64,000 bases of DNA from assembly GCA_041398845.1 (NCBI GenBank), contig JAWKTZ010000009.1, positions 62,001 through 126,000 on the forward strand, written 5' to 3'. This document shows, one piece after another, positions 1 to 9,628 of the stretch. Each line of letters starts with the position of its first letter. Within the stretch, counting starts at the first letter, position 1. The notes beneath the pieces are model-generated. The model worked only from the letters and a program-made list of their open reading frames with translations, was not told where the DNA came from and made no database searches. This stretch comes from Fuerstiella sp041398845 (GTDB lineage: Bacteria > Planctomycetota > Planctomycetia > Planctomycetales > Planctomycetaceae). A program made the translations under genes and the position numbers.

Positions 1-647
1 CCGGGAACGTGCAGGCCGTCAGCATCTTTCGCAACGAAGGAGTTCATGCCGGGGCTTCACTTTCACACTGTCATTCTCAGATTCTGGCCACGCGTTTTTC
101 CAACCGCCAGTTGCGGCAGCGCATGGCGATTGTCCATGCGTTTCTGAACAGGCGATCCGCAGACGCCCTTTGTCCGTATCAGCAGTGGTTGCAGTCAGAA
201 CGGACAGACACCACCAGAATCGTTTCTGCAGACTCCGACCTTGTGGTTGTGTGTCCGTTTGCCAGTCGAGTTTCATGGCATGTGAGGTTCTGTTCTTCCA
301 ACGATCGATGCGGACAGGCGGTCTCGTTCGCTCAGGTCACACAGTCGGTTCTGCTTTCGCTGGCAGTGAAACTTCTGAGCACCGCTCGCGCGATTCATGA
401 TGTTTGTGGCTCCGTGTGTTTTAACCTTGCCCTTGTATTGCCGCCGCCAGAGCAGTCCGAGCTGTTCCCGTGGATGCTGGAGCTGCTGCCCAGAACCGGA
501 CAATTGGCCGGTTTCGAACTGCTGACCGAATCCGATATCATCACAACAGCTCCGGAATCCGCAGCGGCGCGTCTTAGGGATGTGATTCGCTGGAACGAAA
601 CGCCCGATGTTACACAACTCTGTCCGCCGGAATTCCATTGGCGATGA
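1..647 (+). CDS. Galactose-1-phosphate uridylyltransferase-like protein, 3' part
   Basis: The frame is open to the window edge, so the true start lies upstream; the first in-window GTG is not a convincing start. The segment NEGVHAGASLSHCHSQI matches the HxHxQ active-site region of GalT family enzymes, which move UMP between glucose and galactose 1-phosphates via a histidine. The Cys between the two His replaces the more usual Pro. The later stretch GFELLTESDIITTAPESAA resembles the C-terminal GFE...PExAA motif of GalT. Its stop codon overlaps the start of the next gene as ATGA, so the two are probably cotranslated. Family assignment is good; exact substrate is inferred. Confidence 0.82.
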   Translation, partial: GNVQAVSIFRNEGVHAGASLSHCHSQILATRFSNRQLRQRMAIVHAFLNRRSADALCPYQQWLQSERTDTTRIVSADSDLVVVCPFASRVSWHVRFCSSNDRCGQAVSFAQVTQSVLLSLAVKLLSTARAIHDVCGSVCFNLALVLPPPEQSELFPWMLELLPRTGQLAGFELLTESDIITTAPESAAARLRDVIRWNETPDVTQLCPPEFHWR

Positions 648-1123
648 GGAATCGAAAACCTGTGACTTTTGCCGCCATCTTTGCAGGACTCGTGCTCATT
701 GCCTTCCTGACACTGCTGTTCATGGGACTCACGGCAGCACGACCGGATCATCTGGGTGTTGTCGATGGTCGACTTGCCGATGTCCCCGACAGTCCCAACT
801 GCGTGTCGACTCAGGCCACCGATGACAGTCATCGCATCGATCCGATTCCATTCACCGGTTCAGCCGACACGGCGCTGACGGCAATTCGAAACATTGTTTC
901 CGAAATGAGCGGCAGCCGGATCGTTGAGCAGAACGACCATTATCTGTACGCTGAATTCCGCAGCACGGTGTTCCGTTTTCCCGACGATGTCGAATTTCTG
1001 GTCGATTCCGATCAATCTGTCATTCACTTCCGATCCGCTTCCCGCGTCGGTCATTCCGATCTGGGCGTCAATCGAGCTCGCATGGAAGAGATCCGTCGGC
1101 GGTATCAGGCCGCTTCACCATGA
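644..1123 (+). CDS. DUF1499 family protein with N-terminal membrane anchor
   Basis: A 159-residue protein. Residues about 8-30 form one hydrophobic segment (VTFAAIFAGLVLIAFLTLLF), then a soluble domain with the DUF1499 hallmarks: SPNCVST near the start, YLYAEFRS and VEFLVDSD in the middle, and FRSASRVGHSDLGVNRAR at the end. ATG at 644 was chosen over the upstream in-frame TTG at 638 because it overlaps the galT stop as ATGA. DUF1499 has no settled biochemical role. The anchor suggests the domain sits on the outer face of the cytoplasmic membrane. Confidence 0.85.
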   Translation: MRNRKPVTFAAIFAGLVLIAFLTLLFMGLTAARPDHLGVVDGRLADVPDSPNCVSTQATDDSHRIDPIPFTGSADTALTAIRNIVSEMSGSRIVEQNDHYLYAEFRSTVFRFPDDVEFLVDSDQSVIHFRSASRVGHSDLGVNRARMEEIRRRYQAASP

Positions 1124-1231
1124 TCGGCGAAGGTTGTCAACTGGGGGGATCAGTCGGTTCCCGATCACGAATATCAGTCGCATCAAAGGTGATCTGAGGG
1201 TAGAATTGATGGCATCAGAAAGGTCTTTTCC

Positions 1232-4039
1232 ATGCGCACTCTGGATCGAACTTTACTCGCCATTACTTCCGGGCTGTTGTTGCTGATCGGCTCTCCAACG
1301 GTTGCCGATGAAACGGTCGTCGTCGCCACGGCGGATCCGGCGGGCATCGAATTCTTCGAAAAGCACGTCCGACCTGTCCTTGTGCAGCACTGTTACGAAT
1401 GCCATGCAGCGGGCGAAGTGAATGGCGGGCTGCTGCTGGATTCTCGCGATGGCGTCCTGAAGGGAGGCGACATCGGTGCTGCGGTTGTCCCGGGCAAGCC
1501 GGACGACAGCCTGCTGATTCAGGCTGTGCGCTACAGGAATCGTGACCTGCAGATGCCGCCTCAGAACAAGCTGCCGGATGCTGCGATCGCGGCACTGGAG
1601 AAGTGGGTGGCGATGGGAGTTCCCGATCCTCGTGACGCGGCACCGGCGACTGAATCCACAGCACCGACGGGAATGACAATCGCAGAGGGCCGGGAATTCT
1701 GGTCGTTTCGGCCCGTGTCCGATCCCGACGTTCCGACAGTCAAGGACAACAGTTTGGTACAGACTCCTGTGGACGCGTTCCTGCTGGCGGAACTGGAAAA
1801 GCACAATCTGCAGCCGGCACCTGCGGCGGATCGACGCACCCTGATTCGTCGCATTACGTTAAACCTGACGGGACTGCCACCAACACCGGCAGAAGTCGAT
1901 GCGTTTCTGGCCGACGAATCGTCGGATGCCTATGCGAAGGTTGTCGACCGACTGCTGAGTTCTCCGCAATATGGAGTTCGCTGGGGACGCCACTGGCTGG
2001 ATGTTGCACGCTACGCGGATTCAAACGGTCTGGACGAGAACCTTGCCTACGGAAACGCGTGGCGTTACCGCGATTACGTGATTGATGCGTTCAACAACGA
2101 TAAGCCGTTTGATCGCTTTCTGATTGAACAACTGGCCGGTGATCTGTTGCCGAATGCAACGCAGGAAACCAGAATCGCCACCGGGTTTCTGGTGCTTGGA
2201 GCCAAAGTGCTGGCTGAGCCCGATATGGAAAAACTGGTGATGGATACAATTGATGAGCAGTTGGATACCGTCAGCAAGACTTTCATGGGAATGACGTTTG
2301 GATGTGTGCGCTGCCACGATCACAAATTTGATCCCGTGAAACAGACCGATTATTACGCTCTGGCCGCGATCTTCAAAAGTACCCGAACCTTTGCCGACAA
2401 AGGTGTCGGGGCCATCAAATACTGGCATGAATATTCGTTTGCCACGGAAGAAGAAAAGGAAGCGTTGAAAAAAGTTGACGCGGAGATCGCCTCTAGGAAA
2501 AGTGCTGCCGCTTCGTTTAAGAACAAAGCCATCGCGAAAATTCGGGAGCACGCTCAGGCTCATGCCACGGAATACCTGATGGCGGCCACAGGATTTGACC
2601 TTGCCACTCCGCTTTCAGAGGTCGAACAGATTGCGATGCCCGCAGATCTGCATCCGAGAATTCTGCATCACTGTCGACGTCATCTGGAATTCAACAGAGA
2701 TGATCCGTTCTTTGCTCCATGGGAAGCTCTGGCCGCTCAGGGTCCCGCAGCCGTTGAAGCTCATTATCGTCCATTGTTCGCTCAGGCGACCGCTGCGTTT
2801 GCTGAAGCAAAGAAAGCGGATGCCACGGCAACAAAACTGAATGATCCCGTGCTGGAAGCAGCTCGTTCGGCACTCAACGACACATCAGGTTTCCTTGCCG
2901 TTCCGCCGAAAGTGGAATACGCATTTGATGAGGCCACTCTGGCGGAATACAACCGTCTGGAAGAAGAGGCCCGTATCATTGAAAGCAACGCTCCGGACGA
3001 ACCATCGGCGATGGGTGTCGGTGAGCAGGAAATCGTGGATGCTCTGCCAATACATATTCGCGGCAGCCATTTGAATCTGGGGAATCCGGTCAAACGGGAG
3101 TTTCCGGAAGTTATGCGATTTTCGACTGTACGCCCGGTGTTCCCGACGAATCAAAGCGGTCGTCTGCTGTTCGCGCAATGGATGGCCAGTACGCAGCATC
3201 CGCTGACGGCACGTGTCTTCGTCAATCGCGTATGGGGCTGGCATTTTGGCGAAGCTCTGGTGAGTTCCACGGAAAACTTCGGCCGGCTTGGAGCACGTCC
3301 GTCGCATCCGGAACTGCTGGACTGGCTGGCTCGCACGTTCATGGAATCGGGCTGGTCCGTGAAAGAGCTGCATCGAAACATTGTGCTGTCGAGCGCCTAT
3401 CAGATGGCGTCCGCTCACCCTGATGATGTGGCCGCGATGGACGCGGATCCGGAGAATCGGCTGCTGTGGAAGTTTCGCATGCAGCGGCTTGAAGCCGAAC
3501 AGATTCGCGATGCCATCCTTGCCGTGTCCGGACGGCTTGATACCAGCATCGGAGGCAAATCCGTACCACTGCGCAATCGACAGTTTGTATTCAACCACAC
3601 GTCCGTTGATCACACGAAGTATGACAGCCTGCGTCGAGGAGCCTATCTGCCGATCATTCGCAACAATCTGTATACGATGTTTGAACAGTTCGACTTCCCT
3701 GATCCCACGATGCCCACCGGCCACCGCAATTCCACCGTTGTTGCACCTCAGGCACTGCTGATGATGAATTCCGATCTGGTAATTGATTCAGCCGCAGAAC
3801 TGGCCAGGTCACTGCTCGCTCAGGGCGGCGAAGATTCCGATCGAATCGCTCTCGCGTATCAACGAGCATTCGGTCGGCGGCCGTCGAATGAAGAAACACA
3901 ACGTGCGCTCGCGTTTGTCGGCGAACTGACGTCTCTGGGAGTCACCGCAACCGGACAGCCCGCCGGAGACCAGCAACAGGCATGGACGACATTGTGCCAG
4001 AGTCTGTTTGCCAGCAACGAATTTGTGTTTGTCCGATAG
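1232..4039 (+). CDS. PSCyt1-DUF1549-DUF1553 planctomycete cytochrome protein
   Basis: This 935-residue protein starts with a signal peptide (hydrophobic residues about 8-20, cleavage near TVADE). A c-type haem motif CYECH lies at residues 54-58 in the planctomycete cytochrome C domain (PSCyt1). Then come the DUF1549 block (GRHWLDVARYADSNG, and a second GCVRCHDHKFDPV motif near residue 357), a charged helical middle, and the DUF1553 block (LARTFMESGWSVKELHRNIV, QRLEAEQIRDAILAVSG). Start supported by AGAAAGG about 9 bases upstream of ATG. The downstream DUF1501 gene is its usual partner. The substrate is unknown; these pairs are thought to act outside the cytoplasm in planctomycetes. Confidence 0.95.
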   Translation: MRTLDRTLLAITSGLLLLIGSPTVADETVVVATADPAGIEFFEKHVRPVLVQHCYECHAAGEVNGGLLLDSRDGVLKGGDIGAAVVPGKPDDSLLIQAVRYRNRDLQMPPQNKLPDAAIAALEKWVAMGVPDPRDAAPATESTAPTGMTIAEGREFWSFRPVSDPDVPTVKDNSLVQTPVDAFLLAELEKHNLQPAPAADRRTLIRRITLNLTGLPPTPAEVDAFLADESSDAYAKVVDRLLSSPQYGVRWGRHWLDVARYADSNGLDENLAYGNAWRYRDYVIDAFNNDKPFDRFLIEQLAGDLLPNATQETRIATGFLVLGAKVLAEPDMEKLVMDTIDEQLDTVSKTFMGMTFGCVRCHDHKFDPVKQTDYYALAAIFKSTRTFADKGVGAIKYWHEYSFATEEEKEALKKVDAEIASRKSAAASFKNKAIAKIREHAQAHATEYLMAATGFDLATPLSEVEQIAMPADLHPRILHHCRRHLEFNRDDPFFAPWEALAAQGPAAVEAHYRPLFAQATAAFAEAKKADATATKLNDPVLEAARSALNDTSGFLAVPPKVEYAFDEATLAEYNRLEEEARIIESNAPDEPSAMGVGEQEIVDALPIHIRGSHLNLGNPVKREFPEVMRFSTVRPVFPTNQSGRLLFAQWMASTQHPLTARVFVNRVWGWHFGEALVSSTENFGRLGARPSHPELLDWLARTFMESGWSVKELHRNIVLSSAYQMASAHPDDVAAMDADPENRLLWKFRMQRLEAEQIRDAILAVSGRLDTSIGGKSVPLRNRQFVFNHTSVDHTKYDSLRRGAYLPIIRNNLYTMFEQFDFPDPTMPTGHRNSTVVAPQALLMMNSDLVIDSAAELARSLLAQGGEDSDRIALAYQRAFGRRPSNEETQRALAFVGELTSLGVTATGQPAGDQQQAWTTLCQSLFASNEFVFVR

Positions 4040-4087
4040 CCCCTCCATGCAGAGTTTTCCCACCTCCCACCTCCAGGCTGCCTCACC

Positions 4088-5509
4088 ATGTTTGATCCTC
4101 ACCTTCAGACTCGCCGACGACTCCTGAAGACCAGCGCCGTTGGTTTCGGTCAATTGGCGTTAACAGGGATACTCGGCCGCGAAGCACTGGCGGCACCCGC
4201 AGCCTTCGCAGAGAATCCATTGGCTCCGCAGTTGTCTCACCTGACAGCTCGAGCCAGACGGATTGTGTTTCTGTTCATGAAAGGCGGCCCGTCTCATATC
4301 GACACGTTCGACCCCAAGCCGCTGCTCACTCGCGATCACGGCAAGCCGCTGCCGTTTGATCTGCCCAGAATCACATTTGCCAAACAGACGACGCTGCTGA
4401 AGTCTCCGTGGAAGTTCAAACGCTACGGCGAAAGCGGTCTGCCGGTCAGCGAGCTGTTTCCCAATGTCGCTCAGCACATCGACGATCTGTGTATTCTGAG
4501 GTCAGTCCACGGCACCAATCCGGCTCACGGCGGTGCTCTGTTGAAACTGCACACCGGCAGTGATCAGTTTGTGCGGCCCAGCATGGGTTCGTGGGTGATC
4601 TATGGACTCGGCACCGAAAACCAGAACCTGCCGGCGTTTGTCACCATCTGTCCGACGCTCGCACACGGCGGAGTCAACAACTGGGGAGCCGCATTTCTGC
4701 CGGCTCACTGTCAGGGAACTCCCATCGGCAACGCCAGTCTGGCGGCAAAACAGGCGACCGTCAAACACATTCACAACACGCGCCTGCCGACCGGCATTCA
4801 ACGCCGGCAACTGGACCTGCTGAACGCCATGAACCGTGATCATCTTGAAGAAGTCGGCCGCAATGCGGCGCTGGAGGGGCGTTTGAATTCGTTCGAACTG
4901 GCCTACCGCATGCAGAGCACAATGCCGGAAGTGCAGGACCTGTCGCAGGAAACTGAGGCCACTCAGCGACTTTACGGAATCAACGATGCCGTCACGGAAG
5001 ACTTCGGCCGCCAGTGCCTGATGGCTCGACGGTTTCTGGAACGTGATGTGCGGTTCGTCCAGGTGACTCACAGTGACAGCGAAGTTCAGTGGGATCAGCA
5101 TTCCAACCTGTACCATGGTCACACCAAGAACGCCGCCGAAGTCGACAAACCGATCGCCGGATTCCTGACAGACCTGAAAGCCCGGGGTCTTCTTGATGAG
5201 ACACTGGTCCTGTGGGGAGGCGAATTCGGACGCACACCAACCGCTCAGGGAAATGACGGCCGCGACCACAATCCGCACGGCTTCACGATGTGGATGGCCG
5301 GTGGCGGAGTCAAAGGAGGATTCGCCTACGGAGCGACCGACGATTACGGCTATTATGCTGCGGAAGACAAGATGCACGTCCACGATCTGCATGCCACAAT
5401 GCTGCATCTGCTTGGCCTGGAACACGAACGCCTGACGTTCCGTTATGCCGGGCGAGACTTCCGACTGACAGATATTGCCGGACGTGTTGCCACGGATATT
5501 CTGGCCTAG
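4088..5509 (+). CDS. DUF1501 family Tat-exported protein
   Basis: 473 residues with a twin-arginine signal (RRRLLKTSA followed by a short hydrophobic stretch). The body carries DUF1501 motifs: RIVFLFMKGGPSHIDTFDPKP, QCLMARRFLERDVRFVQV, WDQHSN and WGGEFGRTP, a fold related to alkaline phosphatases and sulfatases. It lies 48 bases after the PSCyt1-DUF1549-DUF1553 gene and is very likely cotranscribed with it. The TAG stop is formed by a TA plus the first G of the repeat element that follows, so the element has inserted at or very close to the natural stop. Function is known only at family level. Confidence 0.95.
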   Translation: MFDPHLQTRRRLLKTSAVGFGQLALTGILGREALAAPAAFAENPLAPQLSHLTARARRIVFLFMKGGPSHIDTFDPKPLLTRDHGKPLPFDLPRITFAKQTTLLKSPWKFKRYGESGLPVSELFPNVAQHIDDLCILRSVHGTNPAHGGALLKLHTGSDQFVRPSMGSWVIYGLGTENQNLPAFVTICPTLAHGGVNNWGAAFLPAHCQGTPIGNASLAAKQATVKHIHNTRLPTGIQRRQLDLLNAMNRDHLEEVGRNAALEGRLNSFELAYRMQSTMPEVQDLSQETEATQRLYGINDAVTEDFGRQCLMARRFLERDVRFVQVTHSDSEVQWDQHSNLYHGHTKNAAEVDKPIAGFLTDLKARGLLDETLVLWGGEFGRTPTAQGNDGRDHNPHGFTMWMAGGGVKGGFAYGATDDYGYYAAEDKMHVHDLHATMLHLLGLEHERLTFRYAGRDFRLTDIAGRVATDILA

Positions 5510-5607
5510 AGGCTATCTGAAAAAGGGGTCTGACCCTCTCCGGACAGCCGTTCTTACTGCGATTTTGCTGCCCTCCAAAGGGTCAGACCCCTTTTTCAGA
5601 TAGCCTC
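5509..5607. repeat. R1 palindromic element, copy 1 (99 bp)
   Basis: The 28-base outer arms, starting GAGGCTATCTGAAAAAGG, are perfect reverse complements here. Inside is a 7-bp GGGCAGC/GCTGCCC-type stem, with one base changed on the left in this copy, and an 18-base loop. The left flank is TA (5507-5508), the right flank is TC, so the presumed TA duplication has decayed on the right. The first base of the element completes the TAG stop of the DUF1501 gene. Looks like a miniature inverted-repeat transposable element; no transposase is present. Confidence 0.9.
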
Positions 5608-5676
5608 TCGTAGGACTGGTATCATTCGCGGGGCGGCAGGACGCCCGTTTTCCACTTCACGCCCCAGATCAGACGA

Positions 5677-6102
5677 ATGCTGTCACAAACTGTTGAATAC
5701 GCGCTTCGAGCCGTTGTCCACCTGGCCCAGCGCCCAAACGAACCTCAGAAAACCGATGATATCGCCGCCGCCACTCAGGTGCCTCGAGCGTATCTGGCGA
5801 AAGTGCTGCAGGGACTGCGTGCCAAACAGATTGTGCAGCTTCAGCGCGGCATTGGAGGCGGAGTCACTCTGGCAAAGCCTCCGGCAGAACTTACCATCCT
5901 GGACGTGGTCAACGCAGTCGACCCGATCAAACGCATTACCACCTGCCCGCTGGACCTGAGCAGCCACGGGACACGATTGTGTGCTCTGCACCGTCGCATG
6001 GACAATGCCATCATGACCATGGAAGAAGCCTTTCAGTCCACCACTCTGGCCGAACTTCTGGAAGACCCCAATCCCAGCGTCCCGCTGTGCGACGGAAATT
6101 AG
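5677..6102 (+). CDS. Rrf2 family transcriptional regulator
   Basis: 141 residues beginning MLSQTVEYALRAVVHLA, the standard Rrf2 N-terminus, followed by a winged helix (VPRAYLAKVLQGLRAKQIV then the wing RGIGGGVTLAKPP). The region that binds iron-sulfur clusters in IscR/NsrR has two cysteines (TTCPLD and RLCALH) separated by 14 residues, plus one near the C-terminus (PLCDGN), so cluster binding is possible but not certain. It stands alone between a repeat element and the convergent valS gene, so its targets cannot be guessed from context. Confidence 0.92.
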   Translation: MLSQTVEYALRAVVHLAQRPNEPQKTDDIAAATQVPRAYLAKVLQGLRAKQIVQLQRGIGGGVTLAKPPAELTILDVVNAVDPIKRITTCPLDLSSHGTRLCALHRRMDNAIMTMEEAFQSTTLAELLEDPNPSVPLCDGN

Positions 6103-6248
6103 GAACGCCCAATCATTGACTGGCGCACCTCGTCGCGGGATTCGCCGGAATTCCCTTCTCACAGGATTTCCGGCGAAATCGACTACGCCATCTTTTGATG
6201 AAGCGTTCCTTCGAAACAGCAGAGTGCTGCGATCCGTCGTGGACGAAG

Positions 6249-9200
6249 TCAGCTCAGTTCCTCGATCATTCGCGTGACGCTTTCCAGTTGAGCTTTTCGT
6301 TCCGTCAGAGTTTTGCGGAAGGCTTCGACGACATGTTCCGGAGCTTTGTCCACGAAGTTCGGGCTGGCGAGCTTCTTTTCGCTGCCTTCAATCTGAGTCT
6401 CCAGTTCCTGCTTCTGCTTTTGCAGCTTCGCTTTTTCGGCCGTGTTGTCGACCAGTCCCTCCAGAGGAACATAACCATCGGCGTCCTTCAGGCTGAAGCT
6501 GGCCGCTCCGGCCGGAGGCGTAATGTCCAGACCAGCGGCTTCCAGCATCGTGCGTGCCAGGTTGTCAAACTGGTCGGCAACGGCCTGCATCTGATCAGCG
6601 ACTTCCGGCGAACACTTCATAAACAGTTTGAGCGGTTCTTTGGGGCTGATCTTATATTGTCCGCGGATGTTGCGAACCGCGACGATGATTTCCTGAAGTC
6701 GCTGAAAACGTGCCTCCAGCGCATCGTCAATCAGTTCGGTGCTGAGTTTCGGCCACGCAGCAATCATCACGCTGTCCGCCGCTTCCGTCTGCTGCTGCAG
6801 ACCTCGGACGGGGGCCAGTTCGTTCAGCTTCTGCCACAGCTCTTCGGTGATAAAAGGAGCAAACGGGTGCAGCAGTTTCAACAGGTTGTCGATCACCACG
6901 ACCAGAACTCTCTGAGCCACCGGACGAGCGGCTTCATCCTTCAGACGCGGCTTGACCATTTCCACGTACCAGTCGCAGAATTCGTTCCAGGTGAAGTCAC
7001 GAATTGTGTGAGTGGCTTTGTCAAACTGATAACGTTCCAGCATCGTGGTGACCTGCTGCGCCGTGGTCGTCAGGCGACTTAAGATCCAGCGGTCTTCTGT
7101 TTTCAGTTCACTGTCATCCAGAGCATCCGACGCGTAACCTTCCAGATTCATGAAGGCGAAACGAGACGCGTTCCACAACTTGTTGCAGAAGTTGCGACCG
7201 AATTCAAAGCGTTCGCTGACGATGCGAGCCACGGGGGCACCTTCGTCCGGCGTGAACCACGGACTGGGAAACTGAAAGTCGTTGCCGCAGGCCTTGCAGG
7301 TGATGGATGGAGTTTCGCCGCCGCGCGGAGCCATCTTCTGATGCTTTGCCGTTTGAGGCGTGATGGCTTCGCAATGAGGACATTCGTAGCCGACCGGCAA
7401 CCGGACGTCCTGAGTTTCTCCGCACAGCGAGGCGATGGTGAAACGCACAGCGTCGGTGCCGTATTTATCAATGAGGTCCAGAGGATCGACTCCGTTCCCC
7501 TTTGACTTGGACATGGTCTGACCAAGTCCATCCAGAATCTTGGGATGAATGTAGACATGTTTGAACGGCACATCGCCCATGTTGTACAGCCCCGTCAGCA
7601 CCATACGAGCCACCCACAACGTAATGATGTCTCGCGAGGTCACAAGGACCGAACCCGGATAGAAGTAGTCAAGAACCTCGTTCCCTCGGCTGTCCGATCC
7701 GCTGTCCGCTGTCTGCTGTCCGCTTTGCAACGGCGGATTGTGTTCCCGGTCGGGCCAGCCGAGAGTGGCGTGAGGCCACAGCGCGGAACTGAACCATGTA
7801 TCCAGAACATCGGGATCCTGTTCAAAGCCGTCTGTTTCCAGTTGCTTTTCCAGTTCTTCACAGCCGTCGGCAACGCACATCAGAAGCAGCTTGTCACCGG
7901 ATTCGACACCGTCAACAACCACAGCCGCCAGTTGATCCCTGAAGGGAATGGACGGATGAAAGACCGTCCCGTCCTGCACCACGTTGCCGTCTTCGTCCCG
8001 AAACTCAGCAACCACCTGCACATCGGCACCGGCGTTCTGCCTGCCATCGACAATTTTCTTCGACCAGATCGGAATCCGATGCCCCCACCACAACTGACGA
8101 CTGATGCACCAGTCGCGTTTTTCACCCAACCAGTCCATGTAGGTCTTGCTGTATCTCTGCGGAAAAATTCTGACTCGACCATCACTCACCGCGTCCATTG
8201 CGGATTGAGCCAGTTCGTCCATCTTCACGAACCACTGATCGCTCAGGAACGGTTCAATCGGTGTCTTGCTGCGATCGCTGTACTTCATCGGGATCTTACG
8301 ATCTTCGACGCCTTCGAAATGTCCCAGTTGATCCATCTTTGCAACGATGGCTTCGCGTGCGGTCAGGCGATCCTGTCCGGAAAATTCGCCACCTTCCTCA
8401 TTGATGGTTCCGTCTGCATTCATGACGCTGATCATGGGAAGTTGATTGCGAAGTCCGCACGCATAGTCGTTGGGGTCGTGAGCCGGCGTCACTTTGACGG
8501 CTCCGGTTCCCAGTTCCTTATCCGCCAGCAGTGCATCCGCGATGATGGGAATCAGACGCCCGTTGACTGGAATCTGCACGTTCTTTCCAATCAGATCGGT
8601 GTAGCGTTCGTCGGTGGGATGCACGCAGACAGCGGTGTCGCCGAGCATCGTTTCGGGGCGCGTTGTGGAAAAGCGAATGAGCCGCCCTGTGGGCTGGCCG
8701 GCGTCGTCCACGACCGGGTAATTAAACGTCCAGAAGTGGCCATCAATGTCTTCGGTGTAGACTTCGTCATCGGCGACAGCGGTCTGCAGGTGAGTGTCCC
8801 AGTTCACCAGCCGCTTGCCTCGAAAGATGTAGCCGTCGCAGAACATTTTGAAGAATGTGCGGCGCACGGCCTTGCTGCAGACATCGTCCAGAGTAAACCG
8901 AACTCGCCGCCAGTCGCAACTGGCTCCGATCTGTTTCAACTGATTCAGAATGCGAACTTCGTATTCATCCTTCCATTTCCAGATGCGTTCGACCAGAGCA
9001 TCACGACCGATGTCACGGCGAGTCAACCCTTCTTCTTCCAGCATGCGGCGTTCGACAACGGCCTGAGTCGCAATACCGGCATGGTCAGTGCCGGGCATCC
9101 ACAACGCTTCGCGGCCCTGCATGCGTCGCCAGCGTGTGAGCAGATCCTGGACGGTGCCGTTCAGGCAATGCCCCATGTGCAGCGCGCCGGTCACGTTGGG

Positions 9201-9335
9201 CAGCGGGATCATGATGGTGTGGGATTCGCGATCCGGCTGCGGATCGGCGTTGCAGTAGCCGCGAGATTCCCATTCAGAAATCCAGCGAGTCTGAGCGGCA
9301 GTCGGTTCGTATGTTTTTGGCAGTTCGGTAGTCAT
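6249..9335 (-). CDS. valS: Valyl-tRNA synthetase
   Basis: Class I aminoacyl-tRNA synthetase of 1028 residues that charges tRNA-Val in the cytoplasm. The HIGH signature is HMGH at residues 53-56 (PLPNVTGALHMGH), the KMSKS signature is TMSKSKGN near residue 608, and the editing domain lies between them. The C-terminus is the usual coiled-coil arm (KLQKQKQELETQIEGSEKKL). Two oddities: about 60 extra residues containing CPHC and CKAC, just after the KMSKS region, and a small repetitive insert (SGQQTADSGSDSRG) encoded by short GCTGTCC-type repeats. Start is ATG at the end of a GC-neutral leader; the neighbour upstream is divergent. Confidence 0.98.
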   Translation of the reverse strand: MTTELPKTYEPTAAQTRWISEWESRGYCNADPQPDRESHTIMIPLPNVTGALHMGHCLNGTVQDLLTRWRRMQGREALWMPGTDHAGIATQAVVERRMLEEEGLTRRDIGRDALVERIWKWKDEYEVRILNQLKQIGASCDWRRVRFTLDDVCSKAVRRTFFKMFCDGYIFRGKRLVNWDTHLQTAVADDEVYTEDIDGHFWTFNYPVVDDAGQPTGRLIRFSTTRPETMLGDTAVCVHPTDERYTDLIGKNVQIPVNGRLIPIIADALLADKELGTGAVKVTPAHDPNDYACGLRNQLPMISVMNADGTINEEGGEFSGQDRLTAREAIVAKMDQLGHFEGVEDRKIPMKYSDRSKTPIEPFLSDQWFVKMDELAQSAMDAVSDGRVRIFPQRYSKTYMDWLGEKRDWCISRQLWWGHRIPIWSKKIVDGRQNAGADVQVVAEFRDEDGNVVQDGTVFHPSIPFRDQLAAVVVDGVESGDKLLLMCVADGCEELEKQLETDGFEQDPDVLDTWFSSALWPHATLGWPDREHNPPLQSGQQTADSGSDSRGNEVLDYFYPGSVLVTSRDIITLWVARMVLTGLYNMGDVPFKHVYIHPKILDGLGQTMSKSKGNGVDPLDLIDKYGTDAVRFTIASLCGETQDVRLPVGYECPHCEAITPQTAKHQKMAPRGGETPSITCKACGNDFQFPSPWFTPDEGAPVARIVSERFEFGRNFCNKLWNASRFAFMNLEGYASDALDDSELKTEDRWILSRLTTTAQQVTTMLERYQFDKATHTIRDFTWNEFCDWYVEMVKPRLKDEAARPVAQRVLVVVIDNLLKLLHPFAPFITEELWQKLNELAPVRGLQQQTEAADSVMIAAWPKLSTELIDDALEARFQRLQEIIVAVRNIRGQYKISPKEPLKLFMKCSPEVADQMQAVADQFDNLARTMLEAAGLDITPPAGAASFSLKDADGYVPLEGLVDNTAEKAKLQKQKQELETQIEGSEKKLASPNFVDKAPEHVVEAFRKTLTERKAQLESVTRMIEELS

Positions 9336-9628
9336 AATCGCAAGCAGTTTTCAAAGGACAGGAGGCACGAACGGTACCACAGATTTCCGAGATTGGAAGC
9401 CGTGTGCCAAACCGCACAGTGGGCCGCATCGGATGACTTTGAACACGCGGCGTTGTGCCGGTGTTCTCGCCGCAGCGCGAGAAATTCCAGGCTCTGCGGA
9501 TTGTGCCGATCGACAAACTGCCTCATGGACGATGCCTGAATTGCGGGTAGAATCATGAGGCCGAAGCAATTTTCTGGTCGGCGTTTGCTCTCCCCGCCCA
9601 ATCGTCCCACCGTTCGACTCCGTTCCCG
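9336..9628. other. Divergent intergenic region between valS and the PSD-type cytochrome gene
   Basis: No convincing coding region was found in these 293 bases; open frames here are short and antisense to the neighbours' shadows. It must hold the promoters of both divergent genes, but I could not pick out clear -35/-10 boxes. Confidence 0.5.

Noticed and set aside
5509..5607. R1 elements as ordinary rho-independent terminators
   Set aside because: They also occur upstream of genes and between divergent genes, have TA flanks, long conserved arms and an asymmetric centre, and no U-run after the stem. They may still stop transcription incidentally.
7545..9539. 664-codon open frame on the plus strand opposite valS
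   Set aside because: It is the antisense shadow of valS, which has all synthetase motifs on the minus strand. The shadow has no recognisable domain and no ribosome site.
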